From Juglans regia (lineage: Eukaryota > Streptophyta > Magnoliopsida > Fagales > Juglandaceae), in contig NC_049905.1 of NCBI RefSeq assembly GCF_001411555.2, positions 13,392,586-13,456,585 of the forward strand: a stretch of DNA of 64,000 bases, in the 5' to 3' direction. Positions 23,201 to 33,899 of the stretch are shown in pieces. The notes beneath the pieces were generated by a model. The model searched no databases, had not been told where the DNA came from, and worked only from the letters and a program-made list of their open reading frames with translations. Each line of letters starts with the position of its first letter. Positions within the stretch are counted from its first letter, which is position 1. A program made the translations under genes and the position numbers.

Positions 23201-26200
23201 TTATTTCACTAGCTGTTTTAAAATCGTTTCTGTTGGACCATTTTTGTGATCCAAGATATGAGGATTGGATCTCATTTCTTTCCCTACATTTTTCTCTTTC
23301 CTCTTTTCTTTTTCTTCCTTTTTCTTTTTTTTTCTTCTCCTGGCTGGTTCCCGCGCGCCGCAAACCCCCCTCCCTCTCTCCGTCTGATTCTTCCTTCGCC
23401 CCTAGCGCCGCCGTGCGCCGGCAGTGGTCGTCACCGCCAGGCTTCCCAGCACCCCCACCCACCGGCGACCTCCCCCTCCGATTTCCAGCCCCAGCCGCGC
23501 CACCGTTAGCCTCCACGCACCACACGAAGCCGCGGCATTCCTTGCGCCGCTGCGCCACCGTCGCGCCACCTCCGGCCACCATCTTCTCACCACATCATCC
23601 TCGACCTCCTAGCAACCCATTGGACCCAACCCCACCTCCGATCTGTCACCGGTGAAGCCCCACCATCAACATTTCCGTTTTGGGTGTTTTTGCACTTCAA
23701 CTGCCTTTTTCGCCGCCACCCACGGCCAACCACCACCACCACTAGCCTCACCGCCATTCCTAAGCCCTACCCTATCAATCTCGGGTCTTCGTTTGCACCC
23801 GTTCAAAAGTGGGTTTTTGTGACCCACGGCCACAGTGCTTTTGGCACTGTTTTGTTGCTGCGTTGCCGCTTCTAGCACCTCCGTGATCTTTCAAAAATTA
23901 TATTATAGCATTGTAAGTATTTTTTTCCAAAGAACTTTTGAGATTTAAATGTATTTATGCGCTAATTCATATTTACTGTGAAGTTGTTGGTTGTGCCGGA
24001 CTGAGTCCGAGGAGTAAGGGGGGTCGATTGGATTGATGGTTGAGAGAATATTTAGAGGGGAATTAAATTTCTTTGTCGAGTGCAGTTTAATTTTTGGAGG
24101 TATTAGTTTATATTTTTCTGTTATGGAGTTGTGAATGGGAAGAAGTGTGCTTTGTTTAGTGTTGGTTAAATTGTTAGTAATTGTTTGGGACTGTGAACTG
24201 TTGGAATAAGTGTGAGTTATTGAAATTTGAATTGGCATTGGTCTTTATGCTTGTATTGGACAATACTGAGATTGGTATAGAATATTTTGGGTCAAAGTGA
24301 GGGCTGTCCGGATTGTTATTTGGCTGTTGGAGTTTGATTAAACTTGCTGAATTATGATCTAGAGTTTGGGTCTTGAGTTATCTAAGATCAATTTTGTGTT
24401 GTTGGACTTTAATATTTAGTTTATATTATTTTTATGAATAGGTAACGAGATGGATAGAGACTGTATTCAAGTTATAGATAATGCGCTGCAGGAGTCAGGT
24501 AAGCGGGGTTCCTATGCTGGGTTTTATACAAGCTAATAAGACTGAGGTTGATTTTATGAAAACTTGCATAATTTGTGTTGTGTTGGGAACTTATGAAAAC
24601 AAAGATCAACCTCCGTCACTTATCTGCATTATTCATGAAATCTGTGTGAAAAAGGAAAATTATATTCTGACATGCATTGTGTAGACATGAGCTAAATTTT
24701 GTCATGTGGTTTCTGAAATATGGAAAAAGAGCGATATTGGGAATATGAAAAGTTGTGCATTTATTTGTTCTGGCTTTTGTGTTCAGCGTGTGTAAACTGT
24801 TTTGATTCTGTTTTGGTACTTTGTAAATTTTTGATATAATATCTGAAAACCTTTGGCATGGTGTACTGGTTTTCGTATCTGACTCTGTCTCTGCTTTGCT
24901 CTGCTCTGCTCTGTTATGCTCTGCTCTGTTTGGGTTGGTACCAACTTCTCTGTCTCTGAGTGCACCCACTTTGGAAACAAAGTGGTTTTATTGTGGTCTT
25001 TCCTGTGTGCACACTCGGGGCTCCGAGAAGAATAAAGGAAAGATTTCACCTCTGTCTCTGCCTGGTTTGGCCACCGGGGTTAGCACAACCCTACCACGGG
25101 GGTGAAACATGGTCTCTGCTCTGTTTGATGCTCTGTTTTGATCTGATGATGATACTCAGTTTATGTTATGCCAAAGTATTATGGGTTGTACGTGTCTTAA
25201 AACCATCGCTCTGTTACTTTTGAAAATATGTTCTGTTCTGCATGATAAGTCTGAAAAATATTTTGTTCTGCATGCTATACTTTGTAAATGCTCATGTTTG
25301 CACGCTAGCATATGATTTCTGCTTACTGAGTTGTTGATAACTCACCCCCTATCATTATAATATTTTTCAGATGATGTGGAGAGTCCAAATGAGGACCTGG
25401 ATTAGATTGCTGTTGTGTTTAAGCTGAGGAGATGTTGGTAGAAGAAGGACTTCTGGTGTTCTTAGTTTTAATCTCTTTGAGTTTTAGTAATATCTTGGGT
25501 TTCAGTGAGATTTATGAAATTATTGGTTGGGTTGTTATGACTACCGGGAGGTTATAGACCCATTTGATTTATTATTATTGCATTAAAGATTGTGTGGAGT
25601 TTGTAATGAGATTATTGAGAAGATTTGAGATTGATTTCATTTATGAAGTTTTTGGAGATTATTCTTCGAATGTGTTGGGAGACATAATTATGAGTGACAA
25701 GTAGTAATTCTCCAAGCCAGCCGGGTTTGGGGCGTTACAATTTCATCTACATGGGAGTCTATTGCTACAAGTTTATCGTAATCATGACGTGAGAATCTAG
25801 AATTCAACTCATTAGATATACGTCCACAGACTTTTTGTATAATTGTTGATTCGCACCTGTAAATTGATAGAACAATTAATATGACTAGATCACACGATCA
25901 AAAAAAAAAAAAAAACGCTTTAGCTGATAATTAGCACTGTTTATTAGAGGAAGCGAAACACTTTAATTCGTACATCAATATTTTCCCTCTTGCAACACTC
26001 GAGCTGTCAGACAGACCCAGATCACAATTTAAACATTTTAAAAAATTATAAATGTCATAATTTAAGTAAATAGATAGATGTTAATTGCTTGCTATTTGTC
26101 AATGGAAGAAGAAAAGAGGAAATGTTACCTATCGTGTATGTGCTCTCCGGTAATATTACCCACTTTACTGAAAGCTTTTTTCCACATCTCAATCTCCGGT

Positions 26201-26658
26201 AATATTACCTTGGGAGCTTTTTCATGTGCGGCAAAAGCTTTTGCAAAAGTCCCACGTTGATTTCTTACGTCTGAAGGATCCACATGGTAGAAAATAGGAA
26301 TAATTGTGATCAGCTTCGTCTTTTCCTCCCATTCAACGATCTCGGCAAGTTCCATGAGGCACCATTTGGAAGAAGCATAATTTGCAGAAAGAATGACGAT
26401 GACGTATTGTGATTTTTGAATAGCTTTCTGAAGCGCTTCAGAAATGTATTCTCCTTGCTTGAGTGTTTCGTCATCCTTAAAGACGAGAATGCCTTTCCGT
26501 TTTAAAGCATCATGTAGATGACTCGTAAAACCCTTGCGAGTGTCTTTGCCATAGAAACTGAGGAAAACTTCATGTTTCCAATCAGGCGAAGATGAATGAT
26601 CTCTTTTTCTTTTCTTACTAACTTTAGAAGTAGATGAAGAGGGTCTTTGAGTGGCCAT
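20279..26658 (-). pseudogene. TIR-NB-ARC-LRR (TNL) resistance gene, open except for a solo LTR in exon 2
   Basis: Intracellular immune-receptor class. Exons: 26658-26129 (TIR); 25856-25740 continuing at 22986-22002 across the LTR (NB-ARC, with the GAAAT target duplicated at 25744-25740 and 22991-22987); 21919-21626; 21514-21023 (LRRs); and 20872-20279 (C-terminal jelly-roll/C-JID-like). All have GT..AG borders. With one copy of the target duplication removed, the exons keep phase and give about 1003 residues without a stop. The TIR has VFLSFYGKDTRKGFTSHL and SSKWCLMEL with the putative catalytic Glu103. The NB-ARC has P-loop GMGGVGKTT (234-242), LDDVD (318-322), GLPL (402-405) and MHD (504-506). 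The RNBS-B word is TCRD and not the usual TTRD. The LTR splits the frame between residue 214 and the P-loop, so full-length protein is unlikely unless the insertion is spliced out. A TIR-only transcript from exon 1 remains possible. Confidence 0.9.
22992..25739 (+). mobile_element. Solo LTR (2748 bp) inserted in TNL exon 2
   Basis: Begins TGTAACACCCCGTATTTT and ends GGGGCGTTACA, flanked by perfect 5-bp target duplications ATTTC (22987-22991 and 25740-25744). The sequence is non-coding, with a pyrimidine-rich tract (23280-23340), a proline-codon-like GC-rich segment and a TCTGCTCTGCTCTG-rich segment near 24900. It matches the LTRs of the complete element at 39972-47139 in opposite orientation, for example in the TGCACACTCGGGGCTCCGAG block near 25010. 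No internal region or second LTR is present, so it is a solo LTR produced by LTR-LTR recombination. It lies antisense to the TNL gene. Confidence 0.93.
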
Positions 26659-28557
26659 GAATGCAATGCGAGAAATTTAGAAGCTTAATTGTGGAAGGGA
26701 ATATTGGTAATTTGCGGGCTTAGACATTGAGAAGAACATTGAAGATATCATGAGGTAATCTGTATGGGAAGGCATACGAAGGTTCTGCGCAACTTCTCTC
26801 ATCTTTTACTTAATAAGGTGATGGCAAAAATGTAAATTAGTTTGATAAAGCTGTTGGCTGACTCGGCAAAAATGTAAATTAATTAATTAATTTAATTAAG
26901 GATGAGTTTGGATTTTAAATTCATTTCAACTCATCTCAATTTATCATTATAATTTTTTTAAATCTCAATACAAAATATAATAAATAATTTAACTTTTTCA
27001 AATTCTAAAATAATAATAAATTAATAATATTAAAAAATAATATTCTAATAATATTTTATTATTTTAATTCAATTCAATTCAACTTACTTTAATATTTCAA
27101 CATATTCTAATAATACAAAAAACTCTGCCTCGTAAATTGTGGAAGGAAATATTCGTAATGAATAATTTATAGTCAAAGGTCGACGTTGGTCAGCGTTCCT
27201 TTCGTAGTCATCAACATAAATAATACTACTCAATAATAATACAACTATTAATAATGCTTGCAAAAAGACAAAAATTTAAAATGCGTAGGGCCAATGAATT
27301 ATTTGCATACCAAAGTTCTACGTAACTTCACTTCTCCTTGACCCAAAGGAGGATAATGATAGTCCAGGAGGCCATTTGGATTCGCAAAATGTTTATCGTA
27401 TGTTATAATTTATTTTAAAGTTTTTATATAAAATATAATAAATAATTTAATTTTTTAAATTTTTAAATAAAAAAAATATTAAAAACTAATATTATAATAA
27501 TATTATTTTTAATTTTAATCTTTCATCTAAAACCATCTTATCTCATTTTTTAATCCAATTAAGCTATTATTACTCTTTTACTATATTTTTACTATTATAT
27601 AGTGCTGTATTTGAAAATTTAATTTTTTAATTATTTTTTTTAACATTTTAAGAAAAATTAAAAAAAATATATAACTCTATAACATGCATCAACTTTCGTT
27701 TTATTTTAACCCATCTGCACGGAAGGCATACGAAGGTTCTGCGCAACTTCTCCGATCTTGTACTTAATAGCGTGATGGCAAAAATGTAAATTAATTTTGT
27801 AAAGCTGTTGACTGACTTGGACAAAATGTAAATTAATTAATTAATTTAATTAAGAATACAAAAAAGTTTGCCTCGTAAAGCAAGAGTTCTATCATTGCTT
27901 GCTTAAAATTAACTATAAGAATTGAAATATCATGCATCGACATAGCGTGCGGTCTACCCAATAGTCGACGTGTACGTTGGTTAGCTTTCTCCTTTCGTAG
28001 TCATGACTCATCAACATTAATAATGCATGCAAAGAAAGATAATGTATTTACAATTTTTATTATTTTATAGTGTATTTAAATTTTTTTTTAATTTTTTAAA
28101 TATTTTTAAACATTCTTAATTATTAAAAAAAAATTAAAAAAATATAAAATTTTGTTAATAAATAAATAAAAATTATAAGTAGTGATAGTACTGGTAACCT
28201 GAGATGGAAAGTTCATAATAGATGTAGCATCAACTATCCGTTGCAAGCGTGTATGTACATAATTTCTAGGGTGGTTTCCACCCACTTTAAAATTTTTTAA
28301 CTAAAACACAAATAATCATGTACATTGATAGACCCGTCGAGCGTGTCTATATCCAAATAGAGCCTTAAACTCGTTTGGATAATGAGATGACATGATATGA
28401 GACGAGATGAGATAAGGTGAGATAATTTTAGATGAATTGAATAAACTATTATTTTTAATATTATTATTATTTTAATATTTGAAAAAATTAAATTGTTTAT
28501 AATATTTTATATGAGAGTTTTAATAAATTATAATGATGAGATGAGATGAAATGAGAG
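26659..28557. other. TNL upstream DNA with an internal duplication and dispersed repeats
   Basis: The 130 bases at about 26769-26903 recur at about 27723-27857 (GGCATACGAAGGTTCTGCGC, then AATTAATTAATTTAATTAAG), so the TNL promoter-side DNA is locally duplicated. Insertions of an AT-rich dispersed repeat lie at about 26905-27110 and 27365-27560, and the GATGAGATGAGAT repeat follows at 28370-28557. No coding frame was recognised. The TNL promoter presumably lies in the part nearest 26660, but no box could be assigned with confidence. Confidence 0.6.
28370..28557. repeat. Dispersed TTTGGAT...GATGAGATGAGAT repeat
   Basis: A short AT-rich unit starts near CTCGTTTGGATAATGAGATG and ends in ATGAGATGAAATGAGAG. 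Related units occur at about 26895-27120, 27365-27560, 33130-33300, 58130-58157 joined to 58843-58995, and 61935-62100. It behaves like a MITE-type family with inverted GATGAG/CTCATC ends; no target duplication was proven. Confidence 0.6.
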
Positions 28558-30734
28558 TGTAACACCCCGTATTTTAGTATAATTTTACTGAAAAATTATT
28601 TTTATTAATTCAAAAATTTATTCTCTTATTTTAAAATTGTTGGATTTTTAGTGAGTTTATTTCTATGATTTTTAATTTTGTGAAAATTATTTTGAAGTAC
28701 TTTCTTAATATTAATTATTGTTATGCATTTAAATTGCTTTTCATATTTAATTAACTTATTGTTGGATTTAATTATTTTAATTTCACTTTATCATTACGTT
28801 TACATTATTTTATTTAACTTGTTGTTTTGAAATCGTTTTCGTTTAATCATTTTTGTGACCCAAAATGTAAGGATTGGATCTCATTTATTTCCTTCAATTT
28901 TATTTCCTCTCCTTTTTCTTTTCTTCTTTCTCTTTTTTCTTTCTTTTCTTTCTCTTCCTCTGCTTCTCCGCGGGACGTTACCCCTCCCCCTCTCTCTCGC
29001 TCGCTTCTTCTTCTCCTCCTAGCCACCGCCGCACGCCACCGTGCGTGCCACCGCCCAGCCTACTGCCTCTCCCACCGGCCGGCGATGACCACCCTCTGAT
29101 CTCAGCCCTAACTCGCTGCCGATAACCCCCACGCGCAACACCAAGCAGTGGCACCTCTTGTGCTTGCGCACCACCGTCGCACCACCACCGGTCACCACAT
29201 CATCCTCAACCTCCTAGCAACCCAATAGACCCAACCCCAGCTTCGATCCGTCACCGGTGAAGCACATCCAACCTCATTTTCGATTTGGGTATTTTTGGTC
29301 TTCAACCACCCTTTGCGCCGCCACCCACGGCCAATCACCACCACCACTAACTTCAACGACATCCCTAAGCCCAACCCTATCAATCTCGGGTCTTCGTTTG
29401 TCCCCGTTTAAAAGTGAATTTTTGAGACTCACGGCCACAGTGCATTTTGCACTGTTACGTTGCTGAGCTGCCGCTTCTTGCACTTCCGTGATTCTCCGAA
29501 AATTATTATATAGCGCTGTAAGTATTTTTCTAAAGAACTGTCGTGATTTAAATATATTTTTGCAGTAACTCATTTCATTGTGATCTGGTTGATTTTGCCA
29601 GACTAAGTCCGAGGAGTATGGGGGTCGGATGGATTAGTGGAAGAAGTTTGTTTGTGTTATTTGGGCTGTGTTGAATTGTTGGTTGGGTTTTGTGTAGTAC
29701 ATGTACATTGCATAATTACACGCATGATTATGTTTGTAAAGAAAACTAGGTTTTCATGTACTGCATTCATGTTCATGTGTTTATTGAAAACTGGGTTTTC
29801 ATGTGAAAAGATTTTTGGGTGCGTGTGTATTACAACCCCAAGTCGAGATAGGGCATTATCTCGGTAGAGCTCCTCTGGTCACTCAGAAACGGAATATACT
29901 GAGTGACATCCCCTGGATTGTGGTTGGGTGACAAAGGGATCGGACGAGATGGTCTCGTGCCGACTCCGTAACCCCTTAGCTGGCGGGGGCTAGAGGATGC
30001 TTGGCCATGAACGCACTGGGTATGGAACTGGGCATCGCTTGTTACGTAGTGGGTGCTTGGCCACGAACGCGCTGGGCGCGGAACTGGGCATCATTACGAA
30101 GTCAGGACGTGCGGATGGTCCCTATGGGATATTATGGTGCATATGGTAATAATGGATTAATGAACTATTTTCTGAGAAAATAACGTGTGTTGAATAAAAA
30201 GATTTTATGTGAATCATTTTCTGGAAAAATGTTTTACGGATATTTTGGGGCAAATGAGATTTTGGTGTGTGTTGAAAAATACTCATTTTCGGAGAAAATG
30301 ATATTTTGAGAATAAAGTATATTTCATCATGTGGATGCTTGTTGGTTACATTAATGCATTTTTATTCCTGAAGGTTGTTTGGGTTATACTTACCTGCGGT
30401 ACCGTTTTGTGATAACGCAGATTTTGATGCAGATAAAGATGAGGGTGAGCCTGAGGATTCGGCTCCACCCGAGGAGTGATTTGGTATCACTCATTTTATT
30501 GAGACTTGTAAATAATTATTTTGGATGACTGTATAATTTTTTTAACCTTTTTATAGATTGTTTAAATTGTGTTTAAACTCTGGTACTTAGTTGATTAAAT
30601 TATCCGCTGTGTTTTTATTGTTCACTGTTGCATGTACACACACTTGGCACTATCGTTGGGATGCGTGACCGTGTTGTCATCATTCTAGCACCTCGATTCT
30701 CGTGTTTCCTTACATGGAGGTCGGGGGTGCCACT
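28558..30734 (+). mobile_element. Second solo LTR, related family with a different 3' half
   Basis: Starts TGTAACACCCCGTATTTTAG and stays recognisably similar to the LTR at 22992-25739 through the pyrimidine tract, the CCTAGCAACCCA.T.GACCCA block (about 29211) and the AGTCCGAGGAGTA block (about 29607). It then diverges completely. The end near GGGGGTGCCACT (30734) is inferred. The flanks GAGAG (28553-28557) and GATAG (30735-30739) would be a 4/5 target duplication. A 54-base tandem duplication (GCTTGGCCA.GAACGC.CTGG) lies at about 29999-30095. No coding frame or internal region was recognised. Confidence 0.65.
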
Positions 30735-32207
30735 GATAGTACTTCTATATCCAAACCGAGCCTTCAAGTTAACATGAAGTCATTTGAGTGTTTTTTTTCT
30801 AAGTATTTTTTTAAAGTTTCTTAAATAATTATTATCATACACGTCTATCAATCTAACATAATATTAATATATGAGTAGTGTTACAATGCATTTCTCAATT
30901 TGTCCACATAGTGCCGCACCCTAAGTGCAAATTGTACTTTTTTTTATTTGCTCTTTATTTCAAATAATTTTAAAACATGTTTAAACATTTTTAAAAAAAT
31001 AAAAAAATATTAATATAGTAATAGTCACTTTCGAAAAAATAAATCAATATATGGACAGTCAAAATGAAGGTACAAATCGAGGAGGCATAGTAACATTATT
31101 CTTAATATATATATATAGAGTGTGTCTATGTTCCAAGGAAATCATGGGGATAATCACGCCATTTCAGCTGCACATTCTAATTGATAAAATGGAGCCAGCC
31201 ATTATCTTGATATAGAGAGGATGGCAGCTTCCCTCATTACTTATTGAAATGAAGTTGTGACATAGCAAGAATACCATATCATGATCTATATATGCCATGT
31301 TATTAAAAATTAGTTCTTACAGAAAATAATTTTACTAGTATGCAGTTTATGATAAGATGATAAGATCACATTATGCGTACTCTGGGATTATGTTACAAAT
31401 AGTCTTTTCACCTACTTATTTCAAGATTACGACGAAATATATATTTTGTTTCAATTTTTGGTTTTTGTTATATTTTTGTTTTATGCTATATATATTAATA
31501 TAATAGTTATACTTTCGTTGAAAAGCAATATCAATAGGAAGGCAAAATCTTCTAATTGGCGATTCCGACGATGCCCAAAAAATAGCCTATAATGAAATAC
31601 TGTCACGTAGACCTCTTAGAGGACTTCTCTTGAACCGCAAAACATAGGATGCCCAAACCCTTTCTCTTCCAACCCCACGAACGCCCAAGCCATTTCTCTT
31701 CCCTCACCGAGACCCAGACCACCTCCCACAATTTGTGCAAACACATGTTCAGATTTTCCAAAATCAACAAACACGACGTGATATTTGAGAAACTTATCAA
31801 AATCTAGCCAGCCATGTCTCACAATTTGTGCAAATATATTGATTATTATACATTATCAGTATATGTTATTATATATTAGTATTAAATGTTATTATAAATT
31901 TATATATTTGTGTTTATACATAATACATTAATATTAAATGTTATTATACATTAGTTATTATATAATTAGTATTATATGTTATTATACATTAGTGTTACAT
32001 GATAGTAATAGTTAATAGTATGGTGTTTACATATACTAAATAATTATTGGTGAATTTAATCTATTTATATTATAGTATAAACATATTATTTTATAATAAT
32101 TTGTTCATACTAGTATATTATTGAATTTAATTAACTATATAAGTTATAGTTATATAAAAAATATATATATTTTTATAAAATATGTACAATATCAGAGTCA
32201 GAGTCGG
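30735..32207. repeat. Dispersed paralogous non-coding DNA
   Basis: About 30740-31260 matches about 58995-59460 (for example TTCCAAGGAAATCAT.. then ATTCTAATTGATAAAATG). About 31840-32200 matches about 62760-63160 (TTTATATATTTGTGTTTATA then ATGTACAATATCA.AGTC). Between them, 31600-31830 is a less AT-rich piece with short minus-strand frames and no recognisable domain. The duplications suggest that the DNA around the TNL gene was copied more than once. Confidence 0.6.
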
Positions 32208-33090
32208 TATATCTCATCAAGGACGATAAAATCCTTTTTATTATATACGCAGCATGCTCCTTATGATCACCTGATTCACCTTGATTCCCTCGCGGTGATC
32301 CCATATATGTATTTCTTCTTGCATGATCGTAGAAAGAAGTTTTTGTAAAGAAGCTAGACTACTAGCTTTAGATTATTCTCCAATACAATAAATAATACTG
32401 CTTCCTACAAACTGATAAGAAGCTCGATCATAAATTATTTCGGCCAGCATTAATGTCTTACCAGCGCCACCCATCCCATGATCAATTCCTACAAAGCGAA
32501 CATCGTTCGATTCCATAGCCAATAAGTTCATCATTTCCTCTACACGGGGAGTTTATTGCAACAAGTTTCTAGTAATCATGACGCAGTGAGAATTTAAAAT
32601 GGGAACTGCTATAGGTCCCGAATTCGGGACCCATTTTGTGTCCCGAATAGGCTTTTTATTTTTTTTCTTTTATTTTTTATGTATTTTTTTAATCATCACA
32701 ATATTTTTTAAAAAAATAAAAAAATCACAATATTATTAAAAAATATTTTTTTAATCACTCAATAAAAAAAAAAAATTACATTCGGGACACAAATTCGGGA
32801 CCCAAAGCATTTCCCATCTAAAATTCAACTCAATAGATACAATACCACTGATTTCTTCTATAATTGTTGCTTCGTACCTCTAAATTTATAGACCGATTAA
32901 TATTGACGAGACTTGAATTGATAGAATATTTATCTTTGTTTATTAGAGAAATCTAAGCTCTTTAATTCATACTTTACTATTTTCCCTCTTAGCAACACTT
33001 GAGCTGTCGAACCAAAACCAAACAATGTAAACATTTTAAAAATTATAATTGTCATAAGTAGAATATATATAGATAGATAGATGTTAATAA
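32208..33090 (-). pseudogene. TNL gene fragment (NB-ARC start plus intron 1), keeping the empty LTR site
   Basis: This is homologous to the minus-strand TNL gene from its kinase-2 region (about 22674) up to the P-loop and then, without the LTR, through the exon 2 start and intron 1 (equivalent to about 25740-26090). Frame-disrupting insertions are present, for example near the P-loop. At the position of the LTR insertion this copy reads ATCATTTCCTCTAC continuously, so it represents the uninterrupted ancestral arrangement. The TIR exon, ARC2 and LRR exons are missing. A 215-base MITE is inserted at 32601-32815. Confidence 0.88.
32601..32815. mobile_element. Mutator-like MITE with 9-bp target duplication
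   Basis: Terminal inverted repeats of the form GGGAA.TGCT.T.GGTCCCG contain an inner inverted GGGACCCA / TGTGTCCCGAAT block. Flanks are ATTTAAAAT (32592-32600) and ATCTAAAAT (32816-32824), a 9-bp duplication with one mismatch. The uninterrupted TNL paralogue reads through this position. The interior is AT-rich with no coding capacity. The 9-bp duplication and G-rich terminus fit Mutator-like elements. Confidence 0.8.
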
Positions 33091-33129
33091 CAGCCCTAAT
33101 GACAACAGTAGTGTTAAGTACTAGATTAT

Positions 33130-33300
33130 TAAGGCTTCATTTGGATGTTAAGATGAGATATTGAAATGAGATGAGAAATTTGTAAATAATAATAAAATGA
33201 TTTGAGTGATCGAAGATCGATGTTTTATACGATTTTGAGAAAAGAGATAAAAAAAACTTGAATTCAAATATTATAAAATCAAAATATTGTTAGATTATAA
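33130..33300. repeat. Dispersed GATGAGAT repeat copy
   Basis: Reads AAGGCTTCATTTGGATGTTA then AGATGAGATATTGAAATGAG, matching the family described at 28370-28557, with an AT-rich interior. Confidence 0.55.
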
Positions 33301-33315
33301 TTTTTTAATATTATA

Positions 33316-33442
33316 CACTACAAGAAAAATAGCATTTGTGATGGATTACTTACGATAAGAATGACTATTTGCAAAAAAACAAATTCATTTTTTGCAAGAA
33401 AAATTAAATAACTGACTAGAAATAAGTAATTTTGTTGTAGTG
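33316..33442. mobile_element. 127-bp CACTA-type MITE
   Basis: Begins CACTACAAGAAAAATAG and ends TTTTGTTGTAGTG, so the reverse complement of the right end is CACTACAACAAAATTA, an imperfect terminal repeat. The interior is non-coding. Flanking triplets are ATA and TTA, so a target duplication is not perfect. It is too short to carry genes and would depend on transposase from an autonomous CACTA element. Confidence 0.75.
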
Positions 33443-33899
33443 TTATTTTTAATATAAAGTTAAAATATTCTGAGAGAGAAAATAGCTTCCATTGCCAATT
33501 CACAACATAATCATAAGCGAACTACTAGAATTTTTATTTTTCTGATAACGAAGGCAGCGATTGCACAGAATAAAGAAGGTGAAGTACTTAAATCTTAGAT
33601 AAATAAAGGCAAAAGTTTGTCATATAAAAATGATAGGCATGAGAATACAAAAACTTGCAGAGCTTTAATCATGTAGAATACTTGATAGGGCGTGAGCGCA
33701 TGCAGCCACATAAAGCGAGAGATTTTTCCCTTCTATATATCAATATTGCTTGTTTAAAATCAGCAATATTGCTTTTGCACGGATTTCTTTTTCCTCTCGA
33801 GGGCTCCCTGAGTAGAGGCTTCCTACCTGCCCTGTGCAGGACTAACTTTTTTATTTTTTATTTTTTTTACCTATTTGTGTGGTAGTGTGTGTGGAAACT

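Noticed and set aside
23191..23655. Proline-rich open frame of 154 codons
   Set aside because: It lies wholly within the solo LTR, overlaps long frames on both strands, and its counterparts in the other LTR copies are frameshifted. It reflects composition and not a gene.
29998..30183. Short open frame over the 54-bp duplication in the second solo LTR
   Set aside because: It is created by the tandem duplication inside non-coding LTR DNA.
33655..33885. Open frame upstream of L1 ORF1 as an extra gene
   Set aside because: It spans the LINE target duplication and leader and shows no domain or conserved composition.
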